Origin: Cedecea davisae DSM 4568
GTDB lineage: Bacteria; Pseudomonadota; Gammaproteobacteria; Enterobacterales; Enterobacteriaceae
Direction: 5' to 3'
Assembly (NCBI RefSeq): GCF_000412335.2
Contig: NZ_KE161030.1
Location: 4,287,890 to 4,351,889, forward strand
DNA: 64,000 bases
The position numbers and the translations under genes were made by a program. Position 1 is the first letter of the stretch. The number at the start of each line of letters is the position of its first letter. Of the stretch, positions 9,661 through 19,656 are shown piece after piece. The notes under the pieces were generated by a model that saw only the letters and a list, made by a program, of their open reading frames with translations, did not search any database and was not told the origin of the DNA.

Positions 9661-10751
9661 TACTTTTCTACCGCCGCACAGCTTTCCCGTAAGATTCTTA
9701 GCACCGTCCCGGCACCGCTGCGGTTCGGGTTAATACGGATAGTCCGCTGCTCAAGGCTCGCGTCGGACTGCCGGAACGTGCCGGAAACGCGATAAAACAG
9801 CGGCGGGACTTCATATTTAGACTCGGCCCCAACCGGGTAAGGCAGCGCGCCAAGCTTGTGGGCCTCGGCCAATACCTGTTCGGCAATCGGCCGATGAAAC
9901 TCAACCAGCAATACCTTCGACTGAGCGTTGGCGATAAGCGCCTGCTTCACCTGCGGTATTGCTCCTGCGTTGAGTGCCGCCGCCAGCTCATCGTTAACCT
10001 GGGCCTGAACCGCATGCATCACGGGTGCAAACACCAGCCCGCGCAGCACTTCCATTGCCTGGAACCCTTGCACCTGGCTGCCGCCGGAATACAGGCTGTG
10101 GCGCACGGCCTTCACCGCGCCCGCTTCGCCTACCACCACGCCAACGCCAGCCGGGCCAAACAGCTTGAAACTGGAGAAAGTTGAAAGCGTGGCTCCGCAT
10201 TCGCAGCCGATTTTATCGACCTTCATCACCGCATAGTTATCGTCGGTAAGCGACGGCAAACCGAGACGGTTAAAACAGGCGATAACTTCAGCCAGATGAT
10301 AAGCATCGTCGAGTTGCTGACGGGTATGCTGGACTAAAGCCACGACCGGGCGATGCGCAACGATGGATTTTTCCACCTTGCTTAGCTCATTAAAATCAGC
10401 CCGCACCAGCTCAAGCCCCATCTGTTCAGCAATCACCGCCGTTGTAGGATACAGAGGGGCATCATGCACCAGCAGCTTATCGCCCGCCTTTAACAACGCA
10501 GCCAGCCCGCTGCGAATTGCTCCGGTTCCCGCCCCCTGCACTAGCGCGGCAGCCGGTACAGAAAAGAAGTCCGCCAGCACCGCCTCAACCCGCCGGGTCA
10601 TATGCGGCTGGTTAAGGCCGGTCGCCAGCCCAACATCGCCCAGGGTAAGGAAATCCTCCCCCGGAAAATGGCGGCAGATAATATCCACCAGGCGAAACTG
10701 TTTTAGCCGGGCCTGTTCCATGCTCAGGCTTTGCAATGGCGAGCTTTTCAC
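9660..10751 (-). CDS. yhfS: PLP-dependent aminotransferase-like protein YhfS
   Basis: YhfS belongs to the fold type I PLP enzymes; its reaction is not known to me. The 363-residue protein has an NYAVMKV segment near 172-178 and a probable Schiff-base lysine, Lys196, in STFSSFKLFGP. A glycine-rich GAGTGAIR cofactor-phosphate loop lies near 73-80. Length and sequence match E. coli YhfS (361 residues). The start is GTG 10751 behind a strong GGGAGG site. It is the last gene of the yhf cluster, ten bases after yhfT. Confidence 0.9.
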   Translation of the reverse strand: MKSSPLQSLSMEQARLKQFRLVDIICRHFPGEDFLTLGDVGLATGLNQPHMTRRVEAVLADFFSVPAAALVQGAGTGAIRSGLAALLKAGDKLLVHDAPLYPTTAVIAEQMGLELVRADFNELSKVEKSIVAHRPVVALVQHTRQQLDDAYHLAEVIACFNRLGLPSLTDDNYAVMKVDKIGCECGATLSTFSSFKLFGPAGVGVVVGEAGAVKAVRHSLYSGGSQVQGFQAMEVLRGLVFAPVMHAVQAQVNDELAAALNAGAIPQVKQALIANAQSKVLLVEFHRPIAEQVLAEAHKLGALPYPVGAESKYEVPPLFYRVSGTFRQSDASLEQRTIRINPNRSGAGTVLRILRESCAAVEK

Positions 10752-10761
10752 GCTACCTCCC

Positions 10762-12066
10762 TCAGGCCGGGATAAACAGGCCGCAGAAGAACAGAATATT
10801 CAGCACGATGCCGGTTATCATCACCGCCACAACCGGCGCGGCCATTTTCTGCACCGGACGCCCCAGCGACTCGTTCAGGAAGTAGAGCGCCGTCGCGATG
10901 GTAAAGCCGGTATAACCCGCCATCTTAATGGCCGCAAAAATAGAGCCAATAAGCAGCGCCATTTCCATCAGCATATTCATGGCGTTACGGATATTGTCCG
11001 AAGCGTTACGCACCGAAGGATAGCGCCCCAGCCATTTCCCGATGGAGCGCAGCAACAGCACCTCGGCGGAGATAACCAGCGCCCCGACCACAAAAGCAAT
11101 CAACGGGTTAGCAATCAGGTAACCAACGGCAAACACGAAGGTGAAGCCCGCCACCGCGTAAACGCCGGTCGCCAGCGCCGTGGTAGCAATCATCGGCACA
11201 AAGCCCAGCCCGCGCATAAATTCAGCCAAAGCGGCCTGGTCTATCAGGCTCTGGGACTGCGCAGGGTCGAGGCCAATTTTGTAGGCTTTCTCCAGCGTGA
11301 AGATAGACACCTCGCTACCGGCGAACAGCTTCATGCTGGCAACGGCGGCGATCAGTCCGCCAACGATGGCGATATATGGCAGATTTTTAATTATCCTGGA
11401 GGTTCGCTCCTCGAATACCGACTGCCCGTGAGCGTCATGCTCATTCTCGCCGCGAGAACGCAGATCCTGAACAATGGCGATAGCCAGCAGCATAATCATG
11501 CCGACGAAAATCTCGATAGACTCCGGGTTAAGCAGCGGGAAGAAACGCACCACCAGCACGCGGGTCAGCAGCACGACAACCGCCGCGAACAGGCTGTTCT
11601 TCCAGCCGAACTGATAAAAAATCGCCACCAGCGGGAAGAGAGCAAAAGCCGAAACAACCGGAGAACTTAGCTCGCCTAGCGAGCCGAGAACATCCACCGG
11701 CAGCGCGGTAAGCAGGTGGTTAACCGGCACCAGGCAGGTGAGGATCAGCACGCCCCAGATGGCCCCAAGCCCGAATGCCAGCAGGCTGTTAGCCGCCAAC
11801 ACGCCGAGAATATCTGTAGGCAGGAACAGCAGCCAGCTATTCAGCAGCCCGGTCTTCAGGGTGAACGAAATACCCACCGAAGCCACAAAGCCGATGCTCA
11901 GGCCAAAGGCGATGCTCCCCGCCTCGCGGCGGTTCATATTGCCTTCAATCAGCTGCGGCAGGATCGGACGAATACCGTCGTGAAATACCGCCGCAGAGCG
12001 ATGCGCCAGCAGCGCCGTCATCCCGGTGAGCAAGGCAACAACTACAAGGTGAAGGTAAAATTCCAT
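10762..12066 (-). CDS. yhfT: Predicted membrane transporter YhfT
   Basis: This 434-residue, highly hydrophobic protein has roughly ten to twelve membrane segments and matches E. coli YhfT. Substrate and mechanism are unknown. A charged cytosolic loop at about residues 200-225 (RSRGENEHDAHG) divides it. Sitting among catabolic-looking enzymes, it is the natural candidate for the importer of the cluster's substrate; that is inference from context. The yhfU stop lies just upstream. Confidence 0.87.
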   Translation of the reverse strand: MEFYLHLVVVALLTGMTALLAHRSAAVFHDGIRPILPQLIEGNMNRREAGSIAFGLSIGFVASVGISFTLKTGLLNSWLLFLPTDILGVLAANSLLAFGLGAIWGVLILTCLVPVNHLLTALPVDVLGSLGELSSPVVSAFALFPLVAIFYQFGWKNSLFAAVVVLLTRVLVVRFFPLLNPESIEIFVGMIMLLAIAIVQDLRSRGENEHDAHGQSVFEERTSRIIKNLPYIAIVGGLIAAVASMKLFAGSEVSIFTLEKAYKIGLDPAQSQSLIDQAALAEFMRGLGFVPMIATTALATGVYAVAGFTFVFAVGYLIANPLIAFVVGALVISAEVLLLRSIGKWLGRYPSVRNASDNIRNAMNMLMEMALLIGSIFAAIKMAGYTGFTIATALYFLNESLGRPVQKMAAPVVAVMITGIVLNILFFCGLFIPA

Positions 12067-12076
12067 ACGGATGCCT

Positions 12077-12430
12077 TTATTTTAAATGGTTAACCAGCAG
12101 CGGAATGGCATGCTCGATATGTTCGACGGAGAGGCCAAATGCCACCTTGCCTTCGGACACCAGGCGGGCAATTTGCTCCTCTTTTGCTTTAATGCCGGGC
12201 TTGGCAATGGTGCAGCTGCGGTTATAGCCAATCACCGCGATGGCAATCGACAAGGCCGCACCTGCCCCGGTATTGCAGGCGCCAATGTAGTAATCAAGCT
12301 GGCCGGATTTCACCTTCAGCGCGGCATCCATGTCGTTATAGATAAACACTTCGAAGCAGCCCGGAGCGGCCGTTTCGATGGTTTGTTTGATGAGTTCGCG
12401 CTGTAAGCCAGCGACACCGATCTTTTTCAT
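12077..12430 (-). CDS. yhfU: Small conserved protein YhfU (DUF2620 type)
   Basis: The 117-residue protein matches E. coli YhfU and has no known function. It has a glycine/alanine-rich centre (YIGACNTGAGAALSIAIAVIGYN) and starts with KKIGVAG, reminiscent of a small sugar- or nucleotide-binding alpha/beta fold; I see no transmembrane helix of convincing length. AAGGA precedes the ATG by six bases. It lies between the phosphotriesterase-like php and the membrane protein yhfT. Confidence 0.85.
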   Translation of the reverse strand: MKKIGVAGLQRELIKQTIETAAPGCFEVFIYNDMDAALKVKSGQLDYYIGACNTGAGAALSIAIAVIGYNRSCTIAKPGIKAKEEQIARLVSEGKVAFGLSVEHIEHAIPLLVNHLK

Positions 12431-12439
12431 GGAAAATCC

Positions 12440-13330
12440 TTACTTAAAGAAGACAGAGGGGTTGTCACGCAACATCAAATCGATATCTGGCTGGCTGAAA
12501 CCGGCCTCCAGCAGCATCGGCACAAACGTGGTAAGCAAATATTCAAAACCTGGACCGCCGTTGGCTTTCAGATGAGAGCGGCGGGTAATATCCATCGACA
12601 GCATGACATGGTCGAGCAGCCCACGATTCTTTAGCTCGTTCAGCATCCAGATGCGCTTCTCATCCGGGTAATAGCTGTTTTTTCCGATGGTATCGAACTG
12701 AACGTAGGCTCCCTGGTCAATCATCCGCAGGATATTGTCGAGGTTATCTTTCAGGTCGCAGTGGCCGACGGTGACGCGGGAAAGATCCACGCACCACGAT
12801 TTCAGCAGCGCCAGCTGCTCAAGCCCCATGGTGCTGAAAGAGGTATGGGTCGAAATCGGCCTGCCTGTTTCGTGATGAGCAATAGCCGCCGCCTGGAAAA
12901 CGCGGGCTTCAACGGGCGTGATGACATCCACGCTGGAGCCAATTTCCGCGATAATCCCGGCTTTTAACTCCGTGCCGTCGATACCGATTTCAATTTCGTC
13001 GATCATCTCCTGAGCCAGCACCTTTACCGGCGTCGTCGCCACATGCGGCGGGAAGAAGTCGTGCTGGTAGTAACCGGTGCAGGCCATCACATTGATGCCG
13101 GTATCACGCATGATATCCAGCATAAACTGAGGGTTACGCCCCATATAGCGGTTAGTCATCTCAATGATGTTGCGCACGCCCCGCTGGTAAAGCACCTTCA
13201 TTTCCCCGCAAATCAGCTCATACCGATCGAGGCGGCAATCAATGTTGTCCTTGAAGCTGGAAAGGTCGATGTGAAGATGCTCATGGGCATAGGTATAGCC
13301 CGATGGATCGATATGCTTATGCCCCGTCAT
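12440..13330 (-). CDS. php: Phosphotriesterase-like metal-dependent hydrolase
   Basis: Php is a TIM-barrel amidohydrolase of the phosphotriesterase family. The binuclear metal ligands are visible: His16 and His18 (AHEHLH), Glu129 in the bridging position (as in E. coli Php, where Glu replaces carbamylated Lys), His162, His190 and Asp247. Family members often act as lactonases; the true substrate is unknown. The start is ATG 13330, with GGAG six bases upstream, giving 296 residues. A GTG at 13342 would lengthen it by four. It overlaps the end of yhfW by 14 bases, so the two are translationally coupled. Confidence 0.92.
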   Translation of the reverse strand: MTGHKHIDPSGYTYAHEHLHIDLSSFKDNIDCRLDRYELICGEMKVLYQRGVRNIIEMTNRYMGRNPQFMLDIMRDTGINVMACTGYYQHDFFPPHVATTPVKVLAQEMIDEIEIGIDGTELKAGIIAEIGSSVDVITPVEARVFQAAAIAHHETGRPISTHTSFSTMGLEQLALLKSWCVDLSRVTVGHCDLKDNLDNILRMIDQGAYVQFDTIGKNSYYPDEKRIWMLNELKNRGLLDHVMLSMDITRRSHLKANGGPGFEYLLTTFVPMLLEAGFSQPDIDLMLRDNPSVFFK

Positions 13331-14561
13331 GATTGACTCCACTTGCAGAAGAGAGATTCAGCAGCGGCAGGAACGAAACGCCGTTCTGCGGCGCTGCCGC
13401 CCGGAAAAAGTCACAAACCGTCGCACCTACATCAGAAAGCGTAGCGCGTGCCCCAAGATGAGCGCCGACGATGCCCGGCTGCCACACCAGCAGCGGGACG
13501 TTTTCACGCGTGTGTTTGCTGTGGCCGATGGTCGGGTCGTTGCCGTGGTCGGCCATCACCACCAGGCAGTCTCCGGCCTGCATATCCGCCATCAGCAGAG
13601 CCAGATTTTTATCGACCAGCTCCAGCCGCTCGGCGTATCGTTCGACGTCCTGGGCATGGCCCGCCAGGTCGGTTTCCTGGATATTGGTGCAAATAAAGAC
13701 GTTACCGGGCTTATTCAGCTCATCCCGCGTGATATCGAGAATCGCCTGCGAGTCGACCAGGTTTTGGTAGCTGACGCCATGCGGATTAATCGCGATATCG
13801 GCAACTTTGCCGACCAATACCGTTTTTACCCCGACCTGATGCAGCTGCTGCGGAGCCTGAACGCTGGCGTCAACGCCATAGCCCATATGCACGACCTGGA
13901 ACCCGCTTTTATATACCCCGGAACGCGGCGCATTAATGCCGATATAACGGCCCTGTTTTTCTTCAGCGGCTTGAATCAACTGTTCGCTGCTCTCAAGCAG
14001 GCCGCCAAAGGCAATCACCCGCCCGACTTTGACGCAGCGGCGCACCACTTCGCCAATCGCCCGCACCTGCTCAAACGGCACGGCGTTAAGATTGGCGCTG
14101 ATATTAAAAACCTGCCCGAGATCGGCCTCGAGGTTATCGCCAACGGCCACCGCCTGGTTTACCCAGAGGAATTGCAGCTCCGCGCCTTTTCGTTCCGTAT
14201 GCCAGCCCTCGGCCAGCAGCGCTTGCTCTACCTGGTCGATAACTTCTGAGAACGGCATGCGCAGAGGCGTTTGCGGGCGCGTACCCAGAATTTCCTGGTG
14301 CCCCATAAAGGTGTCGCCGCCTTCATGCTGTAGCGCTGCGGTGCCATAAACCGCGTCGGCGTTTGGCTGCATTACGTTAGCCGCGAAGCCCAGAGCGTTG
14401 ATCAGCCCCAGCTTTTCCAGGGTCGGCAGGCGCAATTGCGGGAAGTGCTGCAAAATATGCCCGCAGGTATTCGCCCCAACATCCTGGGGGCGGACTTCAG
14501 GTACATCGTCCATCGCCCCCACGCCGAAGCTGTCTATCACCAGAACCAAAAACTTACTCAT
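13317..14561 (-). CDS. yhfW: Phosphopentomutase-like metalloenzyme YhfW
   Basis: YhfW belongs to the alkaline phosphatase superfamily and resembles phosphopentomutase (DeoB), so it may move or remove a phosphate on a sugar phosphate; the substrate is unknown. The 414-residue protein has the N-terminal metal-binding segment [12 protein letters not shown], a DTFMGHQEI segment and the C-terminal metal motif [22 protein letters not shown] 14561 follows a strong GGGAGG site; an earlier in-frame start gives nine extra residues. It overlaps yhfX by eight bases at its start and php at its end. Confidence 0.9.
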   Translation of the reverse strand: MSKFLVLVIDSFGVGAMDDVPEVRPQDVGANTCGHILQHFPQLRLPTLEKLGLINALGFAANVMQPNADAVYGTAALQHEGGDTFMGHQEILGTRPQTPLRMPFSEVIDQVEQALLAEGWHTERKGAELQFLWVNQAVAVGDNLEADLGQVFNISANLNAVPFEQVRAIGEVVRRCVKVGRVIAFGGLLESSEQLIQAAEEKQGRYIGINAPRSGVYKSGFQVVHMGYGVDASVQAPQQLHQVGVKTVLVGKVADIAINPHGVSYQNLVDSQAILDITRDELNKPGNVFICTNIQETDLAGHAQDVERYAERLELVDKNLALLMADMQAGDCLVVMADHGNDPTIGHSKHTRENVPLLVWQPGIVGAHLGARATLSDVGATVCDFFRAAAPQNGVSFLPLLNLSSASGVNHDGA

Positions 14562-15726
14562 GCTGCCCTCCCGAAATGGGGTGCCCAAGGCTGTCGTACA
14601 GCGCTTCCAGCACCGGGTTTCCGCTCTGAATGCCCGAAACCAACGCTACGTCGCTGCGGGTAACAAAAATCTGGGTGCGGAAACACATCACCACCGGGCT
14701 GCCCACCGGATAGCTACCTTCGAGCGCCAGATGGTAATCAATACTGGTGTCGTCTATCGGCAGCAGGCGTGCTTCAACCGGCGTATCGGGGGCGGTAAAC
14801 ACCAGCGCGTTCCGGGCGTGCCCCCGGCGATAATATCCGCCGCCGAAGCAGTAGCTCTTGCCCTGAAACTGGTGAGAAACCTCGGTCAGATAAAGCATGG
14901 CGATGGCTTCAGGCTGGTCGCCGTGCTGGTTAGCCGGAATTGTGCCGGTCAGCGCATGGCCCGGTTCGGCATGGGTAACGCCGTACTGCGCCAGAATCGG
15001 CAGCGTGCTGCAACTTGAGGCCGAGGGAGCATTGATCTGCTCAACCGTAATCCCACGCTCTTTCAGCAGGTCACGAGCTTTTAAGAGCGTCATCAGGTTA
15101 CGGGTCGGCTGCGTCTGCTGTTGCTCATCGTTCCACAGCAGGCAGGGAAAATGCGTCAGGCCGGTCAGCCGAATTCCCGGCATCGCAAGGATTTCACGCA
15201 CGACATCGTCCAGCTCGTTTAGCGGGAACCCCGCTTCCTGGCCTGGATAAAGGCGGTCATATTCGGCAAAAACTTTCAGCATCACCGGCTGAACCCGCCC
15301 GCAGGCCAGCGCGGCGGCAGAAACCTCGCGTGCTTTTTCAAGCGAGAATAGCGTGATAATTTCCGTCGAGCCGCTGACGCTTTCTTCCACCTGCGCCACG
15401 GGAACCTGCACTAAATGGCCGACGTGGGAAACCGCTATCCCGGCGTCACGCAGGGTTCTGGCCTCTTTGAAATCCACCGCCACCGCCCCGTGAAACCCCA
15501 GCTCGATAAGTTTCCCGGCAAGCCACGGGTTACGCCCAATCTGCTTGGTCATAAAATAGAGCGTGATGCCGTGGCGCTGCGCGGCGGCGAGCAGCTTACG
15601 CCCGTTATCCAGCAGTCTATCGACGTCGATAACATAAGTGTCCGGCAGGATTTCGCCCCGCTGCCAGAGGGCCTGAGCCGCCTTAATTAGCGCCGGATTC
15701 TGTGCCTTGAGTGCCTCAATAAACAT
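14554..15726 (-). CDS. yhfX: Alanine racemase-fold PLP protein YhfX
   Basis: YhfX has the TIM-barrel fold type III PLP architecture of alanine racemases. The probable Schiff-base lysine is Lys61 in [12 protein letters not shown]. Other family landmarks are [22 protein letters not shown] and [16 protein letters not shown]. The protein has 390 residues against 387 in E. coli. Whether it racemises, decarboxylates or acts on a D-amino acid is unknown. About 90 bases with an AT-rich stretch separate it from yhfY and could hold an internal promoter. Confidence 0.9.
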   Translation of the reverse strand: MFIEALKAQNPALIKAAQALWQRGEILPDTYVIDVDRLLDNGRKLLAAAQRHGITLYFMTKQIGRNPWLAGKLIELGFHGAVAVDFKEARTLRDAGIAVSHVGHLVQVPVAQVEESVSGSTEIITLFSLEKAREVSAAALACGRVQPVMLKVFAEYDRLYPGQEAGFPLNELDDVVREILAMPGIRLTGLTHFPCLLWNDEQQQTQPTRNLMTLLKARDLLKERGITVEQINAPSASSCSTLPILAQYGVTHAEPGHALTGTIPANQHGDQPEAIAMLYLTEVSHQFQGKSYCFGGGYYRRGHARNALVFTAPDTPVEARLLPIDDTSIDYHLALEGSYPVGSPVVMCFRTQIFVTRSDVALVSGIQSGNPVLEALYDSLGHPISGGQHE

Positions 15727-15816
15727 GCCTTGCCTCGCGACCTGGGAAACAAATCAGCCTAAATAATCATTTTTTTGAATATTTAAATTAAGAGATACTG
15801 CCGCAAACAACATCCG

Positions 15817-16173
15817 TTAGCTCTTGTGGATCAGCCACAGGCTGAACAGGTTTGCCAGCAGGTAACCCTCTTCATTCGGGTGCAGCTGAACGCTAAACGG
15901 CACCAGTAAAGCGTGGTGTACCTGTTCAACTTCGCCAAACACGCTGTCGGCCTTGATCTCCGCCAGCAGCTCGGGATCCAGCGGGCCAACCTCTTCTCCA
16001 CGGCGGCTGCGCATCAGCGCGTTCGCCATATGGGTAATGGCCATCGTGCCCTGGTCATTTTGCAGCGGAATGTCCCAGCGGGTTTCCAACTGGGACACCA
16101 CCTGTTTCATGCCATCGCAAATATCCCGGTCGATGACGCCTGCATCACATAGCAGGTTGAGCCGGTCTTCCAT
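15817..16173 (-). CDS. yhfY: PRD-domain-like protein YhfY
   Basis: The 118-residue protein matches E. coli YhfY and resembles a single PTS regulation domain. A histidine-containing ITHMANALMR helix near 47-56 is the place where such domains are phosphorylated. This suggests a regulatory part in the cluster, but the function is unproven. ATG 16173 has GAGG eight bases upstream; a TTG at 16191 that overlaps the yhfZ stop would add six residues. Confidence 0.83.
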   Translation of the reverse strand: MEDRLNLLCDAGVIDRDICDGMKQVVSQLETRWDIPLQNDQGTMAITHMANALMRSRRGEEVGPLDPELLAEIKADSVFGEVEQVHHALLVPFSVQLHPNEEGYLLANLFSLWLIHKS

Positions 16174-16187
16174 ACTGATTACCTCTG

Positions 16188-17093
16188 TCAATAGCTCGGT
16201 TCCTGTTCGCCGCTCAGCACGCTTTGCTGATGGGCCAGCAGTTCATTCTTATCCACCACCGTTCTCAGCAACTGCTGGATAGGGATATCTTCGCTTCGCG
16301 TCAGCACCACCGCCTCTGAAGCCTCAAGGAAACAGGCATCGCCGCTGAGCGGCAGCGCGGTTAGCCCCAGGGCCTCCAGGCTCGACTCATTGCTGACGTT
16401 CCAAATCACCGCATCCACGTCGCCTTTAGCAATCCGGTGCAAGCATTCGTGGTAAGAAACATCCAGCAATTCAACATCCTGCCCGGCAAAATAAACGCCC
16501 GTCATGATGCGCTGGTCGGCAGAGCGCGGGTCAATGCCGATGCGGCGAATCTTATCCTGCTGCCCGGTTCGGCAAATCAATTTGTGCTCGCCGACATAGG
16601 TATGCGGCCCGAGGGACAGCGCGATAAAAATCTCAGGGTTGCTGAGGTAACTTTGCGCCGCCAGCCGGGAGACCACCGCCAGGTCATAGACGCCGTTCAG
16701 CAGGCACTCCACGCGCACATCCGACCCTCGCATATGGGCGTAGTAAAACGGAATGCCGTCAAACTGCGCCTTCAGGCCGCTGGCCAGCCCTTCATAAAGC
16801 CGGGTGTACGGCAGCGGCATAGCACACACTACATTGCCGATATCAGCGAACGCTAATAGGGCTTTGTTATCCATGCTCATCAGGTAACTACCGTTGCGCC
16901 CCCGGCGCTCAACGGCTACCGCTCCTGCCTTCTCCAGCGTCTTTAAAGCCGCCTGCGTCAGGCCAACGGAGAAACCGCACTCACCCGCCAGTTCATCGAT
17001 GGTTTTCAGTCGGTTACCACATTTTTCACCCAGTAAATAACGGGCCAGACTGGATTGGGCTACGCCCTCTTTTTTTATAAAGCTGCGGCTCAT
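16188..17093 (-). CDS. yhfZ: Transcriptional regulator YhfZ
   Basis: YhfZ is the likely regulator of the cluster. The N-terminal about 75 residues form a winged helix-turn-helix (RLKTIDELAGECGFSVGLTQAALKTLEKAGAV) like GntR proteins. The rest resembles a periplasmic-binding-protein-type ligand domain, the YhfZ C-terminal family. The 301-residue protein matches its E. coli counterpart. It is the first gene of the minus-strand cluster, and an inverted repeat just upstream of its start could be its own operator. The ligand is unknown. Confidence 0.88.
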   Translation of the reverse strand: MSRSFIKKEGVAQSSLARYLLGEKCGNRLKTIDELAGECGFSVGLTQAALKTLEKAGAVAVERRGRNGSYLMSMDNKALLAFADIGNVVCAMPLPYTRLYEGLASGLKAQFDGIPFYYAHMRGSDVRVECLLNGVYDLAVVSRLAAQSYLSNPEIFIALSLGPHTYVGEHKLICRTGQQDKIRRIGIDPRSADQRIMTGVYFAGQDVELLDVSYHECLHRIAKGDVDAVIWNVSNESSLEALGLTALPLSGDACFLEASEAVVLTRSEDIPIQQLLRTVVDKNELLAHQQSVLSGEQEPSY

Positions 17094-17101
17094 TGGTTAT
17101 C

Positions 17102-17138
17102 TTCAATTTATTGAATGAATATATCTTCATAAAATTGA
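17102..17138. promoter_or_regulatory. AT-rich dyad in front of yhfZ, candidate operator
   Basis: Two nested inverted repeats are visible: TTCAA-TTTA-TTGAA at 17102-17115, and TCAATTT (17103-17109) with AAATTGA (17132-17138). They begin about nine bases upstream of the yhfZ ATG, where an autoregulator would bind. No experimental link is known to me. Confidence 0.4.
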
Positions 17139-17182
17139 ATATAGATGGCAAAGGGGAAAATGACAAAAGGAGAATGGGGTCA

Positions 17183-17216
17183 CAAAAAAGAAATAACCCG
17201 CCTGGCGACGGGTTAT
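17183..17216 (-). terminator. Rho-independent terminator after trpS
   Basis: Read on the minus strand, ATAACCCG/CGGGTTAT forms an eight-base stem with an eight-base loop and is followed by TTTCTTTTTT. It lies 14 bases past the trpS stop and closes the aroK-trpS superoperon. Confidence 0.88.
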
Positions 17217-17229
17217 GCATAGGGAAAAG

Positions 17230-18234
17230 TTATGGCTGGGCGACGAAACCTATCGCTTCGTACACCTTTTTCAGCGTCTCGCTGGCGCGAGCGCGGGCTT
17301 TCTCAGCCCCTTCTTTCATCACCTGCTGCAGGAAGGCTTCGTCGTTACGATAACGGTGATAGCGCTCCTGAAGCTCGGTCAGCATGCCGGATACGGCTTC
17401 CGCCACTTCGCCTTTCAGGTGACCATACATTTTACCTTCGAAGCTGGCTTCCAGCTCGGCAATCGGCTTGCCGGTCACGCCGGAGAGGATATCAAGCAGG
17501 TTAGAAACGCCGGCTTTTTCCTTCACGTCATAACGCACCACTGGCGGCTCTTCGGAGTCGGTTACCGCACGTTTAATTTTCTTCACCACCGACTTCGGAT
17601 CTTCCAGCAGGCCGATAACGTTATTGCGGTTATCGTCCGACTTGGACATCTTTTTGGTCGGCTCCAGCAGGGACATTACGCGCGCGCCGGACTTAGGAAT
17701 AAACGGCTCAGGCACTTTGAAAATATCGCCGTACAGCGCGTTGAAGCGGCTGGCAACATCGCGGCTCAGCTCCAGATGCTGCTTCTGGTCTTCGCCCACC
17801 GGCACCTGAGTGGTCTGGTACAGCAGGATATCTGCCGCCATCAGCACCGGATAGTCGAAGAGACCGGCGTTGATGTTTTCTTCATAACGTGCGGATTTGT
17901 CTTTGAACTGAGTCATGCGGCTCAGCTCGCCGAAGTAGGTGTAGCAGTTCAGCACCCAGCTCAGCTGCGCGTGCTCCGGTACGTGAGACTGAACGAAAAT
18001 GGTGCTTTTCTTCGGGTCGATACCGCAGGCAAGATACAGCGCCAGCGTATCCAGCGTGGCTTTACGCAGCGCGGCCGGGTTCTGGCGAACGGTGATAGCG
18101 TGCTGGTCAACGATGCAGTAAATGCAGTGATAATCATCCTGCATATTCACCCATTGACGCAGCGCACCCATGTAGTTACCGATGGTTAATTCACCTGAAG
18201 GCTGTGCGCCGCTAAAGACGATGGGCTTACTCAT
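17230..18234 (-). CDS. trpS: Tryptophanyl-tRNA synthetase
   Basis: TrpRS charges tRNA-Trp with tryptophan. The 334-residue protein, the E. coli length, is a class I synthetase with the HIGH-type motif as TIGN in [13 protein letters not shown] (residues about 9-21) and an intact KMSKS loop. It overlaps the end of gph by eight bases. It is the last gene of the conserved aroK-aroB-damX-dam-rpe-gph-trpS arrangement. Confidence 0.97.
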   Translation of the reverse strand: MSKPIVFSGAQPSGELTIGNYMGALRQWVNMQDDYHCIYCIVDQHAITVRQNPAALRKATLDTLALYLACGIDPKKSTIFVQSHVPEHAQLSWVLNCYTYFGELSRMTQFKDKSARYEENINAGLFDYPVLMAADILLYQTTQVPVGEDQKQHLELSRDVASRFNALYGDIFKVPEPFIPKSGARVMSLLEPTKKMSKSDDNRNNVIGLLEDPKSVVKKIKRAVTDSEEPPVVRYDVKEKAGVSNLLDILSGVTGKPIAELEASFEGKMYGHLKGEVAEAVSGMLTELQERYHRYRNDEAFLQQVMKEGAEKARARASETLKKVYEAIGFVAQP

Positions 18235-18940
18235 GTTCTGCTTCCTGATTTGCTAATGGTGGTAGCCCGAAAGCGGGCAGTAATTCATCGAAACGGTCAA
18301 ACACAACGTCCGGTTTGCTCAGTTCAATCGCTTCGCCATAGTTATAACCCCAGGTCAGCCCGACGCTCGGGCAGCCTGCCGCCTGCGCGGCCTGGATATC
18401 ATTGCGGGAATCGCCAACAAAAAGCAATTCGTCCGCGGCCAGCCCCATGTTTTCCATCACTTTGAACAGGGCTTCCGGATGCGGTTTTTTCTCTTTCACA
18501 TCGTCGCCGCCGATGATGACCTGGAAGTACTGCGCAATGCCGAGATCTTCAAGCATCGGCACCACAAACGGCGTCGGTTTGTTGGTCACCACGCCAAGCG
18601 GTAGCCCCTTCTGCTTCAGGGCCGCCAGCGTATCCGCTACGCCCGGGAACAGGAAACTCCCCTGTTCAACCGTTTCGGCGTAATAGCGATCAAACAGTTT
18701 GCGCGCAATATTCAGCTGAGCGAGATCGGGTTCTTTATCTTTCAGCGCCCACTTCAGCGCCCTTTGCATCATGACATCCGCGCCGTTACCCACCCAGGTC
18801 ACGACACGCTCTTCTCCCGCCGTCGGCAGTTCAAGCGCATAAAGCGCCAGATCCACCGCCTGACTCAGGCCAAGTGCAGTGTCGATTAACGTGCCGTCAA
18901 GGTCGAAGGCGATACCGCGAATTTTTTGAAACTTATCCAT
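18227..18940 (-). CDS. gph: Phosphoglycolate phosphatase
   Basis: Gph dephosphorylates 2-phosphoglycolate formed during DNA repair. It is a HAD-superfamily enzyme with the nucleophile motif DLDGT (FDLDGTLID near residue 13), the TNKP motif and the acidic [11 protein letters not shown] motif. At 237 residues it is about 15 shorter than E. coli Gph. The missing part lies in the cap after [12 protein letters not shown] and does not touch the catalytic motifs. It overlaps rpe upstream and trpS downstream by eight bases each. Confidence 0.95.
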   Translation of the reverse strand: MDKFQKIRGIAFDLDGTLIDTALGLSQAVDLALYALELPTAGEERVVTWVGNGADVMMQRALKWALKDKEPDLAQLNIARKLFDRYYAETVEQGSFLFPGVADTLAALKQKGLPLGVVTNKPTPFVVPMLEDLGIAQYFQVIIGGDDVKEKKPHPEALFKVMENMGLAADELLFVGDSRNDIQAAQAAGCPSVGLTWGYNYGEAIELSKPDVVFDRFDELLPAFGLPPLANQEAEHE

Positions 18941-19610
18941 GACTTACCTTAGCCAGTTCAGAACGCATGCGGTCGATAACCGCTTTATAATCAGGCTGGC
19001 CGAAGATAGCAGAGCCGGCAACGAACATGTCTGCGCCCGCCGCTGCGATTTCAGCGATATTATCGGCCTTCACGCCGCCGTCTACTTCGAGGCGAATATC
19101 ATACCCGGAGGCGTCAATGCGCTCGCGTACCTGGCGCAGTTTTTCAAGCGTGTGGGGAATAAACGACTGGCCGCCAAAGCCCGGGTTAACGGACATCAGC
19201 AGAATAACATCCAGCTTATCCATAACGTGGTCAAGCCAGGAGAGCGACGTCGCCGGGTTCAAGACCAGGCCAGCTTTACAGCCGTATTCTTTAATCAGCT
19301 GCAGGGAGCGGTCAACGTGCTCGGAGGCTTCCGGATGGAAGGTGATAATGCTGGCACCGGCGGCGGCAAAATCGGGAATGATGCGATCGACCGGCTTCAC
19401 CATCAGATGCACGTCGATAGGGGCGGTCACGCCGTAGTCACGCAGCGCTTTGAGCACCATCGGCCCCATCGTCAGGTTGGGAACATAGTGGTTGTCCATG
19501 ACGTCAAAATGGACGACGTCGCCACCTGCGGCCAGCGCTTTAGCCGTGTCCTCGCCCAGGCGGGCGAAGTCGGCAGAGAGGATTGAGGGGGCAATCAAAT
19601 ACTGTTTCAT
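18933..19610 (-). CDS. rpe: Ribulose-phosphate 3-epimerase
   Basis: Rpe interconverts ribulose 5-phosphate and xylulose 5-phosphate in the pentose phosphate pathway. It is a TIM barrel with APSILSADF at the N-terminus, the metal ligands in [14 protein letters not shown] and HLMVKP, and NPGFGGQ. ATG 19610, with GGAG six bases upstream, gives 225 residues as in E. coli; an in-frame ATG at 19622 adds four. It lies in the dam superoperon. Confidence 0.97.
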   Translation of the reverse strand: MKQYLIAPSILSADFARLGEDTAKALAAGGDVVHFDVMDNHYVPNLTMGPMVLKALRDYGVTAPIDVHLMVKPVDRIIPDFAAAGASIITFHPEASEHVDRSLQLIKEYGCKAGLVLNPATSLSWLDHVMDKLDVILLMSVNPGFGGQSFIPHTLEKLRQVRERIDASGYDIRLEVDGGVKADNIAEIAAAGADMFVAGSAIFGQPDYKAVIDRMRSELAKVSHG

Positions 19611-19656
19611 CCGCTTCTCCATGAGTCATTCATCTTTCGGCGGCGGGCGAAACGGC

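Noticed and set aside
10363..11670. A 435-codon plus-strand frame across yhfS and yhfT
   Set aside because: It is antisense to two conserved genes, spans their junction, and its product is low-complexity, His/Gln/Arg-rich.
13329..14249. A 306-codon plus-strand frame opposite yhfW
   Set aside because: Antisense shadow; the minus-strand gene has motifs, ribosome site and operon context.
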